Origin: Verrucomicrobium sp. BvORR106
GTDB lineage: Bacteria; Verrucomicrobiota; Verrucomicrobiia; Verrucomicrobiales; Verrucomicrobiaceae
Assembly: GCF_000739655.1 (NCBI RefSeq)
Contig: NZ_BATR01000164.1
Span: forward strand, 62,001 to 126,000
DNA length: 64,000 nt
Reading direction: 5' to 3'
Below are positions 1-8,648 of the stretch, piece after piece; within the stretch, counting starts at the first letter, position 1; every line of letters begins with the position of its first letter. Position numbers and translations under genes: made by a program. The notes beneath the pieces were generated by a model that worked only from the letters and a program-made list of their open reading frames with translations, searched no databases and was not told the origin of the DNA.

Positions 1-1022
1 CTCCAGAGTTTGAAAGCGAGGGAGACAAACTTCTCGCCGTCGTCCGGACGGGCTTCGATCTTGATTGCTTCGTCGTCAGCGCTCTGGCCTTGGGCGGCTG
101 GAATGTCGAGGGGGCCTGGGAGGTAATCCACCACGGCGTCCACAAGATACTGAACACCCTTGTTCTTGAAGGCAGAACCACCTGCCATCGGGATGATCTT
201 GAGACCGATGACGGCGCGGCGGAGAGCCTGCTTCACGTCATTGACTGAGATCGGCTTCTCTTCGAGGAACATCGTGCCGATTTCATCGTCCACGTTGCAG
301 AGTTCTTCGACGAGTTCATCGTAAGCCTGATTGGCGATGTCAACCTGATCGCCTTCAAGTTCGCGAACTTCGTAGGTGGAACCGAATTTGTCATCGTCAG
401 AGAAGATGACGGCCTTCTTGTTCACCACGTCGATCTGGCCACGAAGGCTGTCTTCAGCACCGATCGGGATGAGGATCGGCCAGGCGTTTGCGCCCAGCTT
501 GGTGCGAACGTCTTCCACCACACGCTGGAAGTTGGCACCAGTACGGTCCATCTTATTGACGAACGCAATACGAGGCACACCGTACTTCTCAGCCTGACGG
601 TAAACCGTCTCGGACTGGGGCTGCACACCAGCCACGCCGCAAAGCACGAAGATCGCACCGTCAAGAACGCGCAGGGAGCGCTCCACCTCAGCCGTGAAGT
701 CCACGTGACCGGGGGTGTCGATGATGTTAACGCGAATGTCCTGGTTTTCGAAGAGCTTGACCGTACCTGGCCCGGGGAGCTGCTTCCACTTGGTGGTCAC
801 AGCAGCGGAGGTGATCGTGATCCCGCGCTCTTTCTCCTGTTCCATCCAGTCCGTGGTGGCTGCACCGTCGTGCACCTCACCGATCTTGTGGATCATCCCG
901 GTGTAGAACAAGATACGCTCGGTGAGCGTGGTCTTGCCGGCATCGATGTGGGCGCAGATGCCGATGTTGCGGGTCCGCTCAAGCGGGTACTCGCGTTGGG
1001 GGGAATTCGGGGTGGCGGACAT
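1..1022 (-). CDS. fusA: Elongation factor G (partial, C-terminus off window)
   Basis: Translocation GTPase of the ribosome, cytoplasmic. The reverse-strand reading starts with ATG at 1022 and runs off the left edge, giving about 340 N-terminal residues with no stop. The G1 P-loop AHIDAGKT lies at residues 24-31. The switch I segment GITITSAA, the G3 motif DTPGH and the G4 motif NKMD follow in the expected order and spacing of a translational GTPase, and the N-terminus matches the EF-G type ([13 protein letters not shown]). It is the third gene of the str operon, 57 nt after rpsG. Domains II-V lie outside the window, so whether it is the canonical EF-G or a paralog is judged from the operon position. 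Confidence 0.96.
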   Translation of the reverse strand, partial: MSATPNSPQREYPLERTRNIGICAHIDAGKTTLTERILFYTGMIHKIGEVHDGAATTDWMEQEKERGITITSAAVTTKWKQLPGPGTVKLFENQDIRVNIIDTPGHVDFTAEVERSLRVLDGAIFVLCGVAGVQPQSETVYRQAEKYGVPRIAFVNKMDRTGANFQRVVEDVRTKLGANAWPILIPIGAEDSLRGQIDVVNKKAVIFSDDDKFGSTYEVRELEGDQVDIANQAYDELVEELCNVDDEIGTMFLEEKPISVNDVKQALRRAVIGLKIIPMAGGSAFKNKGVQYLVDAVVDYLPGPLDIPAAQGQSADDEAIKIEARPDDGEKFVSLAFKLW

Positions 1023-1078
1023 GAGTCAAAGATCAGGTGAAGAGGACGAACGACGTACGGGGAAAACTGCAGGACCGA

Positions 1079-1552
1079 CTACCAGCGGAAGTGGGCGAAG
1101 GCGCGGTTCGCCTGAGCCTGCTTGTGCACGTCATCACGCTTGCGGATGGCGTTACCCTGGTTGGTGGACGCGTCACGCAGCTCGTTGGCGAGGGCGCGGT
1201 GCATCGGAGTACCTTTGCGGGAGCGGGCGAAGTTGACGATCCAGCGGAGCGCCATGGCTTCGGAGCGAGCCGGCACCACTTCGAGGGGCACCTGGTAGGT
1301 CGCACCACCCACGCGGCGGGCTTTCACTTCCACACGGGGTTTGGCGTTTTCGATCGCACGGGTCACCAACTCAAGCGGATCCACGGCGTCGCTGTTCTCA
1401 TTCAGGGCGTCGATTGCGGCATACACGATGCGCTCGGCGAGGGACTTCTTGCCGCCCACCATGATTTTGCTGATGAGGTGAGCCACCAACTCGCTGTCAT
1501 AGCGAGAGTCTTTGCTGACCGGTTTGTCGAAAACGCGTTTCCTGCGGGACAT
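1079..1552 (-). CDS. rpsG: 30S ribosomal protein S7
   Basis: Primary 16S rRNA-binding protein that nucleates the 30S head and lines the E site. The product is 157 residues, the normal bacterial length, beginning MSRRKR. It contains the conserved stretch KPRVEVKARRVGGATYQVP (about residues 90-108) and RWIVNFARSR. The ATG at 1552 follows the rpsL stop by 44 nt. It is the middle gene of rpsL-rpsG-fusA and is presumably cotranscribed and coupled to both neighbours. Confidence 0.98.
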   Translation of the reverse strand: MSRRKRVFDKPVSKDSRYDSELVAHLISKIMVGGKKSLAERIVYAAIDALNENSDAVDPLELVTRAIENAKPRVEVKARRVGGATYQVPLEVVPARSEAMALRWIVNFARSRKGTPMHRALANELRDASTNQGNAIRKRDDVHKQAQANRAFAHFRW

Positions 1553-1596
1553 GGTAAATTAGCTGCTAAAGATTAAAGAGGCAGAGAAGGCCGGGC

Positions 1597-2004
1597 TTAT
1601 TTCTTGCCCTTGCCAGTGGCGGCGGCTTGGCCCGGCTTCGGACGCTTCGCACCGTACTTCGAACGACCACGGCGACGCTTGTCCACCCCAAGGCAGTCCA
1701 GCGTACCGCGAACGATGTGATAACGGACACCCGGCAAATCCTTTACTCGGCCGCCGCGAACCAGGACGATGGAGTGTTCCTGGAGGTTGTGTCCTTCACC
1801 GCCGATGTAGGCGATGACTTCGAATCCGTTGGTCAAGCGCACCTTGGCAACCTTACGGAGAGCCGAGTTTGGCTTCTTCGGGGTTCTGGTCATCACCTGC
1901 AGACATACACCACGACGCTGGGGGCAGTTCGCAAGCGCGGGTGACTTGGATTTGACCGCTTTATCCTTGCGGCCATGTCGCACGAGTTGGTTGATGGTGG
2001 GCAT
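1597..2004 (-). CDS. rpsL: 30S ribosomal protein S12
   Basis: Decoding-centre protein of the small subunit. The product is 135 residues, slightly longer than the E. coli protein because of a C-terminal Gly/Lys/Ala-rich extension. The signature KKPNSALRK lies at residues 43-51 and GGRVKDLPG at 84-92. Lysines are present at 43 and 88, the residues usually altered in streptomycin-resistant ribosomes, so the sequence is of the sensitive type. It is the first gene of the str operon. A promoter and two leader hairpins lie upstream, between 2106 and 2197. Confidence 0.98.
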   Translation of the reverse strand: MPTINQLVRHGRKDKAVKSKSPALANCPQRRGVCLQVMTRTPKKPNSALRKVAKVRLTNGFEVIAYIGGEGHNLQEHSIVLVRGGRVKDLPGVRYHIVRGTLDCLGVDKRRRGRSKYGAKRPKPGQAAATGKGKK

Positions 2005-2105
2005 ACGATGTCAAAGAATTTTCACGTTCGCGATCGATAGCGATACGGAAAGACACGTCACCCTTGTATTGTGCGCATCTTGTCCGGAGCAGCTTCCGAT
2101 AGGAA

Positions 2106-2150
2106 GACCCGCCGAAGCGGGCCTAGAAACCGTCCCGCGGTTGGCGGGAC
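2106..2150 (-). promoter_or_regulatory. Two stem-loops in the rpsL leader
   Basis: Hairpin B has perfect 7-bp arms, GTCCCGC (2132-2138) and GCGGGAC (2144-2150), with a 5-nt loop. Hairpin A (core 2108-2121) has a CCCGC/GCGGG stem closed by a TTCG loop in the transcript sense, extendable by three pairs. Neither is followed by a T-run, so they are not plain terminators. They sit between the proposed promoter and the rpsL start and could be a leader control element or an RNA-stabilising structure. Confidence 0.45.
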
Positions 2151-2169
2151 TAAGATTGTGGGAGCGCAG

Positions 2170-2197
2170 ATGCTACAGAGGTTTCAAAAACGTGCAA
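2170..2197 (-). promoter_or_regulatory. Candidate sigma70-type promoter of the str operon
   Basis: On the minus strand there is TTGCAC (2197-2192), a 16-nt spacer, and TAGCAT (2175-2170). It points toward rpsL and would leave a leader of about 160 nt. It was identified by eye from consensus similarity only. A second element cannot be excluded in the T-rich tract at 2200-2280. Confidence 0.4.
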
Positions 2198-2359
2198 CCT
2201 CTTTTTCCGAGTTTTCTCCCCTTTCGCCTCGAAATTGGCATCTTTTTTCTATTTTGAGAACGCTTTTTTACCCTTGCAGCCCGTATCATCCCCCTTCAGC
2301 CTAGCTAGCATTGTTTTTCTTCGCACTCTTCGGCCACAACCTTCATCAGTTCCCAGCAC

Positions 2360-3766
2360 GTGAAGCTGCTTTCCCTCGGTTACTCCGCTCTTGCATTCCT
2401 CACCTGTGCTGGTGCCTGCCTCGCGCAGACGGCAGGTGAGTTGATCACCCAGGGCGTTGATGCTCAACGCAAAGGCAACCCTGACCTCGCCATCACGCAC
2501 TATACTTCCGCCCTCGCCAAGGGGCTGGATTCCCGGTTCGAGGCGATTGTTCTGCAGAATCGTGCTCTCGCTTGGGTGGAGAAGTTCTCCTGGCAAAAGG
2601 CCATTGCTGATGCCGACGCCGCCTTGAAGCTCAACCCCAGCTCTGCCACCGCCTATGCCGTTCGCGCCGAGGCGAGAAAAGGATTGCGGGAGAATGATCG
2701 TGCGATTCTGGATTACAGCGAGGCCATCAAACTGGAACCTGGCGACCCCATTTATCTGAACAATCGCGGAAATCTCTTCGATGGGCAGCAAAAATGGGAT
2801 CTCGCTCTCCAGGATTTTGACAACGCCATCAAAATCCAACCCCGCTATGCCCATGCCTTGGCCGGACGGGGCGAAGCCCGGCGCAATCTCGGCCAGTTTG
2901 AAAAGGCTCTGGAAGATTTTAATGCCTCCATTGAGCTGGATCCCAAAAATCCTGGGGCCTACAATAATCGCGGCCTGACCCAAGCCAGCCTTGGCAAGCG
3001 TGAGGAAGCCCAGGCCGACTTCAACAAGGCCATCGACCTGCTGCCCAATTTTGCTCCCGCCTACAACAATCGCGGGTTCAACTACGCCAACCTCGGCCGC
3101 CCCAAGGACGCCCAGACGGACTACAACCACGCTCTGAAGATCGACCCCGCTTACACCCCGGCCCTCAACAACCGGGCCATGTTGCGCGTCTCAGAAGGCT
3201 CCTTGAAGGACGCGATTGCCGATTTCTCAGAGATCCTCCGCCTCCGCCCGGACAACATCCACGCCTACAACAACCGTGCGGCAGCCTACGACAAGGCCGG
3301 TCAACCCGACAAGGCGCTTGCCGACCTCGACACCGCCATCAAGCTGGCTCCCCAGGATGGTCAGACCCACAAGAACCGGGCCATCGCCTACGTGAACCGG
3401 GGCCGCTGGGACGAGGCGCTTACAGAGTTTACCACCGCTTCCACCCTCCTTCCTGAGGATGTGGAAACATGGAATTGGTTGGGACGTTTGCTGGGCTCTC
3501 ATCCCAAAGACGAACTCCGAGATGGCACCAAGGCCATCCAGGTCGCCACCAAGGCGTGTGAATTGAGCCAGTGGAAGAACGCAGATTGCCTCGACACTCT
3601 GGGTGCAGCGCACGCGGAGGCGGGAGATTTTGAGAACGCCAAAAAATACGCCCAGCAGGCGCTGGCCGATCCCAATGTGCCTGCGCCCACCCGCCAGCGG
3701 ATGGAGCGCCGTTTCAGCCTGTACCAGCAGGGGTTGCCCTACCACATCCCAGCCATCGCTAGGTGA
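2360..3766 (+). CDS. Exported tetratricopeptide-repeat protein
   Basis: The 468-residue product opens with a signal peptide (MKLLSLGYSALAFLTCAGACLAQ, cleavage near residue 23) and is then almost entirely TPR units of 34 residues. About ten are recognisable from recurring A-x3-R-(G/A) and ALxDxxxAIxLxP patterns, for example YNNRGLTQASLGKREEA. The family mediates protein-protein contacts, and no catalytic domain is visible. The start is GTG at 2360, chosen because it gives the clean signal peptide. The gene stands alone, divergent from the str operon. The partner and process are unknown. Confidence 0.9.
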   Translation: MKLLSLGYSALAFLTCAGACLAQTAGELITQGVDAQRKGNPDLAITHYTSALAKGLDSRFEAIVLQNRALAWVEKFSWQKAIADADAALKLNPSSATAYAVRAEARKGLRENDRAILDYSEAIKLEPGDPIYLNNRGNLFDGQQKWDLALQDFDNAIKIQPRYAHALAGRGEARRNLGQFEKALEDFNASIELDPKNPGAYNNRGLTQASLGKREEAQADFNKAIDLLPNFAPAYNNRGFNYANLGRPKDAQTDYNHALKIDPAYTPALNNRAMLRVSEGSLKDAIADFSEILRLRPDNIHAYNNRAAAYDKAGQPDKALADLDTAIKLAPQDGQTHKNRAIAYVNRGRWDEALTEFTTASTLLPEDVETWNWLGRLLGSHPKDELRDGTKAIQVATKACELSQWKNADCLDTLGAAHAEAGDFENAKKYAQQALADPNVPAPTRQRMERRFSLYQQGLPYHIPAIAR

Positions 3767-3788
3767 TTCAGAACCATCCGCTGCCCGC

Positions 3789-4709
3789 CTAGACCCGCAC
3801 CCAGTCAAAGAAACCGAGTTTCTCCAGCTCTTCCCTGAGCGCCTGCTGTTGAGCACTTCCCAGATTGGCGTTGGGGAGTCGGGCGGGGCCCACGTCCACA
3901 CCTAGGAAGCTCATGGCTACTTTGGCGGCCCCCATGTAGCCCAATCCCGCGAAGAGCTGGATCAGTTGGACTCCCCGAAACTGCTCGATGCGAGCTGATT
4001 CCCAATCCCCTGCCTGAAAGGCACTGATCATCCGGAGATAGATCGGCGCTGCGAAGTTGAATCCGCTTCCCACCGCTCCTTTGGCCCCCATCGCCAGGGC
4101 ACCCAGCATGTGCTCATCCACACCGAAGGGCAGATCCCATTTCCCCTCACCCGATCTCAGGCAGAACTGGTAAGCCATGAGGTCGGGATTGGTGAATTTC
4201 AGCCCCGCCAACGTTGGAATTCGGTCCGGCGCCTGATTCAGAAACTCTGCCATGGGAAACGACACCCCGGTCATGGAGGGAATGTCATAGTAGTAAAAGG
4301 GAGTGGCAGGTGCTGCCGAGGCGATTTCCGCGCAGCAGGCAATGAGTACATCCAGCGACCGCGGCTTGAAGTAGGACGGGGTCAAGGCGGAGATAGCCAC
4401 CGCCCCCAGAGCCTCCGCCTGAGCGGCCAGCTCGCGGGCATCCGCGATGCAGTTGGTCCCCACGTGCACCACCAGGTGGAGCGGAGTCCCCTTGGCCACA
4501 TCGCTCCAGCGCTGCGCCAGAGCTCGTCGCTCATCCAAGGTCAAAGAGCTGCTCTCGCCCGTCGTACCACCGAGAAACACGGTGCCCACCCCAGTGCGAA
4601 GGTAGTGAGCCGCCTGCAGCTCCACCGCCCCCAGGTTCAGGCTGCCGTCGGCGTGGAAGGGAGTGTGGCTGGCTACTACGAGACCATGAAGGGGATGCGT
4701 CGGTGTCAT
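3789..4709 (-). CDS. N-acetylneuraminate lyase-like aldolase (DapA/NAL superfamily)
   Basis: A class I aldolase of the DHDPS/NAL TIM-barrel family, 306 residues from the ATG at 4709; an upstream in-frame start would add 12 poor residues. The Schiff-base lysine is K171 in GLKFTN, the tyrosine cluster YYYD is at 139-142, and the GTTGE carboxylate-binding loop is near 48-52. The YYYDIPSMTG and GLKFTN contexts resemble N-acetylneuraminate lyases more than dihydrodipicolinate synthases, which suggests cleavage of sialic acid to N-acetylmannosamine and pyruvate. It follows a GntR-type regulator by 83 nt on the same strand. Another 2-keto-3-deoxy sugar acid substrate remains possible. Confidence 0.85.
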   Translation of the reverse strand: MTPTHPLHGLVVASHTPFHADGSLNLGAVELQAAHYLRTGVGTVFLGGTTGESSSLTLDERRALAQRWSDVAKGTPLHLVVHVGTNCIADARELAAQAEALGAVAISALTPSYFKPRSLDVLIACCAEIASAAPATPFYYYDIPSMTGVSFPMAEFLNQAPDRIPTLAGLKFTNPDLMAYQFCLRSGEGKWDLPFGVDEHMLGALAMGAKGAVGSGFNFAAPIYLRMISAFQAGDWESARIEQFRGVQLIQLFAGLGYMGAAKVAMSFLGVDVGPARLPNANLGSAQQQALREELEKLGFFDWVRV

Positions 4710-4792
4710 CTGGATGCGATTTGACCGCAAACATAGGAGAAGCATGACCCGCTCCCAGCGAGAACCACTTGTCTTTTCCCCAGACAGGTCAC

Positions 4793-5857
4793 CTACTTCT
4801 TGAGCGTTCCACCCTTCACAAACGTGGGCATGATCCGCACCGTCCGGGGAGCGGATGCCTCCCCTTCCAGCCGTTCCGTGACCAGCCGGGAGAGTTTGCG
4901 GGCAAACAGCTCCACATTCGGGGAGTAACAGGCGGGCGGAGGGATCATATGCTCCAGCAAGGGATCATGATCCCGGCACACCACGGCAATCTCCTGCGGC
5001 ACGCTCAGGCCGCGCTGTTGCAACCAGCCCAGAACAGTCAGCAGGTGCGGCACATGAAAAACAAACAACCCGGTCGGCCGGATCCGGCAGCCAAACGCCC
5101 GCTCCAGGCCCGCCACCACGCTCTCCACCGTGCCGTGATGCAGCACGCTGGTCACCGGCCCGCCTGCGCCCTGTTCAAACCCCACCACACTTTCCAGATC
5201 CCCGGCGATCTTGGTATCTGGCCGCACAATCGCCAGTCGCTGATGCCCCGCCGCCAACAACCGACCCGCCGCATGACGGCAGCAGGCGGTAAAATCCACA
5301 TCCACTGAGGCCAGCTTGATCTCTGGATGCAGGGATCCCGCCACCACCGCAGGGAGCCGACGGTCCGCAAACCATCTCTGCATCTCCATGGTGGAGCGAT
5401 ACAGCACCCACGCAGCCGGGCGCAGCCGTGCCTTGAGCGATTCCAACGTCGCCCCTGGCTGCCGGCGATAGGCCGCAGCACATTCTTGAAACTCCAGCAG
5501 CCAGCCCCCGTCTGCCAGCTGCTCCCGCAGCTTGTCCATCCAGAGCACAGCCGCCGCAGGTAGCTGGTGAGCAGGCACCGCAGACAGCATCACCACCACA
5601 CGCTGACTCATTGGCGGACCAGATCCCCTGCCCGCAGAAGCCACGATCTCCCGACGCCGCCCCTGCCCCCCTTTTAGCCAGTGATCCTGCTCCAGTTCCG
5701 TGAGCGCCGCCCTCAGGGTCACCCGGCTCACCTGCAACTTCTGAGACAGCTCATGCTCCCCGGGCAGCACCCCCACCCACTCCCCGGCCAGGATCGCCTC
5801 ACGCAGCACTTCAACGGTCTGAGTGACCAGGGAGGATCGGCGGGGTAGACGGTGCAT
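4793..5857 (-). CDS. GntR-type transcriptional regulator with LacI-like sensor domain
   Basis: The 354-residue product has an N-terminal winged helix typical of GntR proteins. Residues about 8-75 include QTVEVLREAILAG, the ELSQKLQVSRVTLRAAL recognition region and LEQDHWL. A periplasmic-binding-protein-like domain of the LacI/GalR kind follows from about residue 85 (RVVVMLSA, LAIVRPDT, VVCRDHDP). It lies just upstream of the NAL-like aldolase on the same strand. I infer that it senses a sugar or sugar acid and controls that gene. The effector cannot be named from the sequence. Confidence 0.88.
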   Translation of the reverse strand: MHRLPRRSSLVTQTVEVLREAILAGEWVGVLPGEHELSQKLQVSRVTLRAALTELEQDHWLKGGQGRRREIVASAGRGSGPPMSQRVVVMLSAVPAHQLPAAAVLWMDKLREQLADGGWLLEFQECAAAYRRQPGATLESLKARLRPAAWVLYRSTMEMQRWFADRRLPAVVAGSLHPEIKLASVDVDFTACCRHAAGRLLAAGHQRLAIVRPDTKIAGDLESVVGFEQGAGGPVTSVLHHGTVESVVAGLERAFGCRIRPTGLFVFHVPHLLTVLGWLQQRGLSVPQEIAVVCRDHDPLLEHMIPPPACYSPNVELFARKLSRLVTERLEGEASAPRTVRIMPTFVKGGTLKK

Positions 5858-5899
5858 GAATTCGACAAAGCTAAGACACCAGACGCCAAATTTAAGAGC

Positions 5900-6382
5900 T
5901 CAATCCAGCCGCTGCAATGCTGCCAGCACCTGATCCACATGTCCGGCAGGTTTCACCTTTTCCAGCACCTCCTTGATCAGACCATCCGTGCCGATCACAA
6001 AGGTGCTTCTTTCAGTCCCCATGTACTTCCTGCCGTAGAGGCTCTTCTCCACCCACACGCCGTAAGCATTCACGATTTCATGCTGCTCGTCGCTGACGAT
6101 CGGAAACGGCAGTTCGTGCTTCTTGATGAACCTCTCATGAGACTTAATGCTGTCGGGGCTCACCCCCAGCAGGTGGACCAGCTTCTTGAGCCGCCCCCAG
6201 GAATCCCGCACATCACAGGCCTGCGTCGTGCACCCAGGAGTGTTGTCCTTGGGGTAAAAGTACAGCACCACCGGCTTGTCCCTCAACTGGCTGAGTGTGA
6301 TCACCTCGCCAGAAGCATGGCCTCCGCCTACGATAGGCGCGGTGAAGTCAGGTGCAGGGGTGCCAGGGAGAGGTTTGCTCAT
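5900..6382 (-). CDS. bcp: Thioredoxin-dependent peroxiredoxin, BCP/PrxQ type
   Basis: Reduces H2O2 and organic hydroperoxides in the cytoplasm using thioredoxin. About 160 residues from the ATG at 6382; a GTG two codons earlier is also possible. The peroxidatic motif NTPGCTTQACD carries two cysteines five residues apart, the arrangement of the Bcp subfamily. PxPDFTAP near the N-terminus and ERSTFVIGTDG near the C-terminus are family features. It is divergent from pgsA, with an 82-nt gap. Confidence 0.95.
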   Translation of the reverse strand: MSKPLPGTPAPDFTAPIVGGGHASGEVITLSQLRDKPVVLYFYPKDNTPGCTTQACDVRDSWGRLKKLVHLLGVSPDSIKSHERFIKKHELPFPIVSDEQHEIVNAYGVWVEKSLYGRKYMGTERSTFVIGTDGLIKEVLEKVKPAGHVDQVLAALQRLD

Positions 6383-6464
6383 GCGCACTTCCTACATCCT
6401 CCAGGCCACCCGTGCCGTAAAGATTTGCAACCCAAGGTTACCGGGGTTAAGGAAGCGATCCCCT

Positions 6465-7046
6465 GTGACTGTCGCCAATCAAATCACCCTGGCTAGAATC
6501 CTCCTCATCCCCGTGTTCGTGGGGTTTGCGGTGTACTATTCTGACAGCGTGAAGGCAGGCCACCCCAACGAGTCTCTGCGCTATTGGGCGATGGCCGTTT
6601 TTGCCGCAGCAGCCCTCAGCGATGGCATCGATGGGTGGGTGGCGCGTCGGTTCAACCAACGAAGCAAACTGGGCGTCATCCTTGATCCTCTGGCGGACAA
6701 GCTGCTGCTCATGACGACCATCATCACGCTCAGCTTCACGGCCTGGCCGGCGAAGCTGCCGCTCTGGTTCGTCATCCTCTATCTCACTCGCGAGGTGCTC
6801 AGCATCGCGGGAGCTTTTGTTATCAAACATGTGGCTGGCTCAGTCCACATCCAGCCTCATTGGACGGGCAAGTCCGCTACCGTCGGCGAAATCGTCGTCG
6901 TCAGCGTGGCCATGCTCAATCTCACCCCCCTCGTGCTGCCTGCTTCCATCGTCGCCGGCGTCTTCATCTTCAGTTCCGGCATGGTCTATCTGGCTGTGGC
7001 GGTGCGTCAAATTCAAGCTTCCGGTCATGGAAATCCAGAATCCTAA
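6465..7046 (+). CDS. pgsA: CDP-diacylglycerol--glycerol-3-phosphate 3-phosphatidyltransferase
   Basis: Inner-membrane enzyme making phosphatidylglycerol phosphate, the committed step to PG and cardiolipin. 193 residues from GTG 6465, preceded by AAGGAAG about 9 nt upstream. This start gives the standard N-terminus MTVANQITLAR; longer in-frame starts run into the divergent bcp gene. The CDP-alcohol phosphotransferase signature D56-G-x2-A-R-x8-G-x3-D-x3-D78 is intact, and several hydrophobic segments follow. Its end overlaps the start of der by about 20 nt, so the two are translationally coupled. Confidence 0.92.
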   Translation: MTVANQITLARILLIPVFVGFAVYYSDSVKAGHPNESLRYWAMAVFAAAALSDGIDGWVARRFNQRSKLGVILDPLADKLLLMTTIITLSFTAWPAKLPLWFVILYLTREVLSIAGAFVIKHVAGSVHIQPHWTGKSATVGEIVVVSVAMLNLTPLVLPASIVAGVFIFSSGMVYLAVAVRQIQASGHGNPES

Positions 7047-8550
7047 AATGGTCGCCATCGTCGGCCGCCCCAATGTGGGGAAGTCCGCCCTGTTCAACCG
7101 CCTCGCAGGCAAAAACATCGCCATCGTTCATGATCGCCCCGGGGTGACTCGTGACCGCCTGGTCGCCTCCTGCCGCAGAGCCGTGGTGCCGTTTGACATC
7201 ATGGATACAGGCGGCATCGGAGCCACCATCGAGGACGAGTTCGCCGCCCAGGTTCAGGCCGAGGCCAACCTCGCGATGGAAGAAGCGGACCTCATCCTCT
7301 TCGTCGTGGACGGCGTGGATGGCGTCACCCCCATCGATCTTGAGTTGTCCCGCACGCTTCGGAAGAGCCCCAAGCCCATCATCTTGGTGGTCAACAAGGC
7401 GGATTCTGACAAGCGCCGCGCCCATGGTGCGGAGTTTGCCAAGCTGGGCTTCAACCACCTCGTGGACGTCAGCGCCGTGCACGGTCTGCGCATTGACGAG
7501 CTCATGGCCCTCATCACCAGCGAGCTGGGGTTGAAGGGGGCAGACGGCAGCACGGAGCGGGTCAAGCCTGCCAAGCGTCCGTCCCGGAGCAGAGGCAAGG
7601 ACAAAGACAAGGGCAAGAAAGCCACCGAGGAAGACTCCGGGGAGGAAACTGGCGATGAGGGCGAGGAAGAGGCAGCCGCCACCCGTCCGCAGAAGCCCCT
7701 TCGCATCGCCATCGTCGGGAAACCGAATGCCGGAAAATCTTCATTGGTGAATGCCATCTTGGGCGAGCAGCGCACCATCGTCAGTGAAATTGCCGGCACC
7801 ACCCGGGATGCCATCGACATTCCCTGCACCGTTGCAGGAAAGAACTACACCCTGGTGGACACAGCGGGACTTCGCCGCAAGGCAAAGATCCAGGACGCCG
7901 TGGAATCCTTCAGCGCCATGCAGGCCACGAAGACGATCCGCCGCGCGGATCTCTGCCTGCTCATGGTGGATTGTGCGGAAGGCATCAGCATGCAGGACCG
8001 CAAGATTGCGAGCCTCATCGTGGAGTATCAAAAGCCCTGCATCATTCTCCTCAACAAGTTCGACCTCTACCATCCCTCAGGGAAGATGAAGGATCGCTCA
8101 GAAGAGTTGCTGGAGAATGCCGGGCGCGAATTCTTCTTCCTGCGCCACGCTCCGATGATCCCGGTTTCTGCCAAGGAGAAGCAGTTCCTCGACAAGGTGT
8201 TCAAGGCCATTGAACGTGTGCACCACGGAGCCAAGAATCCTCCCGGCACCGGCGTGCTCAACCGCATGCTGCAGAAGGCCATCGCGAACTCCCCTGCCGC
8301 CGTCGGCCGCTCCGGCAGTTCCTTCAATCTCCTCTACGCCACCTTCAAGAAAGAAGACGAACCGTCCCCCATTCCGGTGCCGAACATCGTCCTTTTTGCC
8401 AACCGGGCGGACAAGCTCCAGGAAAGCTACCTGCGCCACCTGGAGAGCACCATCCGCGAGGCTTGGCCCGCTGAAGGTCTCCCCTTCCAGTGGACCATCA
8501 GGGGGAAAGAGAAGAAGGCCGACATGAAGTCGAAGAAGAAGCGCAAGTGA
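7027..8550 (+). CDS. der: Ribosome-assembly GTPase Der (EngA)
   Basis: Tandem-G-domain GTPase needed for 50S maturation. 507 residues from ATG 7027; ATG 7048 (MVAIVGRP) is an alternative. The first P-loop GRPNVGKS lies at about 14-21, with DTGG and NKAD following. The second G domain begins GKPNAGKSS near residue 235. The KH-like C-terminal domain ends in a lysine-rich tail. The two G domains are joined by an unusually long charged linker of about 45 residues (basic RSRGKDKDKGKK, then acidic EEDSGEETGDEGEEE). It is coupled to pgsA by overlap. Confidence 0.96.
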   Translation: MEIQNPKMVAIVGRPNVGKSALFNRLAGKNIAIVHDRPGVTRDRLVASCRRAVVPFDIMDTGGIGATIEDEFAAQVQAEANLAMEEADLILFVVDGVDGVTPIDLELSRTLRKSPKPIILVVNKADSDKRRAHGAEFAKLGFNHLVDVSAVHGLRIDELMALITSELGLKGADGSTERVKPAKRPSRSRGKDKDKGKKATEEDSGEETGDEGEEEAAATRPQKPLRIAIVGKPNAGKSSLVNAILGEQRTIVSEIAGTTRDAIDIPCTVAGKNYTLVDTAGLRRKAKIQDAVESFSAMQATKTIRRADLCLLMVDCAEGISMQDRKIASLIVEYQKPCIILLNKFDLYHPSGKMKDRSEELLENAGREFFFLRHAPMIPVSAKEKQFLDKVFKAIERVHHGAKNPPGTGVLNRMLQKAIANSPAAVGRSGSSFNLLYATFKKEDEPSPIPVPNIVLFANRADKLQESYLRHLESTIREAWPAEGLPFQWTIRGKEKKADMKSKKKRK

Positions 8551-8648
8551 TGCCGCGCCGGCCTTGGCCGGAACGCTCCATCCCACGTCAGCCTCTGTAT
8601 CGACGTTTCGCGATGCGGAAGGCGACGGTGTGTTCGTCTTGAAGACTC

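Larger units (their letters stand above)
2005..2359. other. Intergenic region between divergent rpsL and TPR gene
   Basis: This 355-nt region carries the str-operon promoter and leader hairpins on the minus strand. The stretch from 2200 to 2290 is rich in T and A on the plus strand and probably includes promoter elements for the divergent TPR gene, but I could not choose a convincing -35/-10 pair. I see no RNA gene or convincing ORF. Confidence 0.5.

Noticed and set aside
2249-3130. 293-codon open frame on the minus strand opposite the TPR gene
   Set aside because: It mirrors the TPR repeats in antisense, has unnatural repeated composition, and the plus-strand gene has a signal peptide and clear repeats.
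8551-8648. CCGGCC-TT-GGCCGG inverted repeat after der as a terminator
   Set aside because: The 2-nt loop is too tight and there is no T-run. It is more likely a chance GC palindrome.
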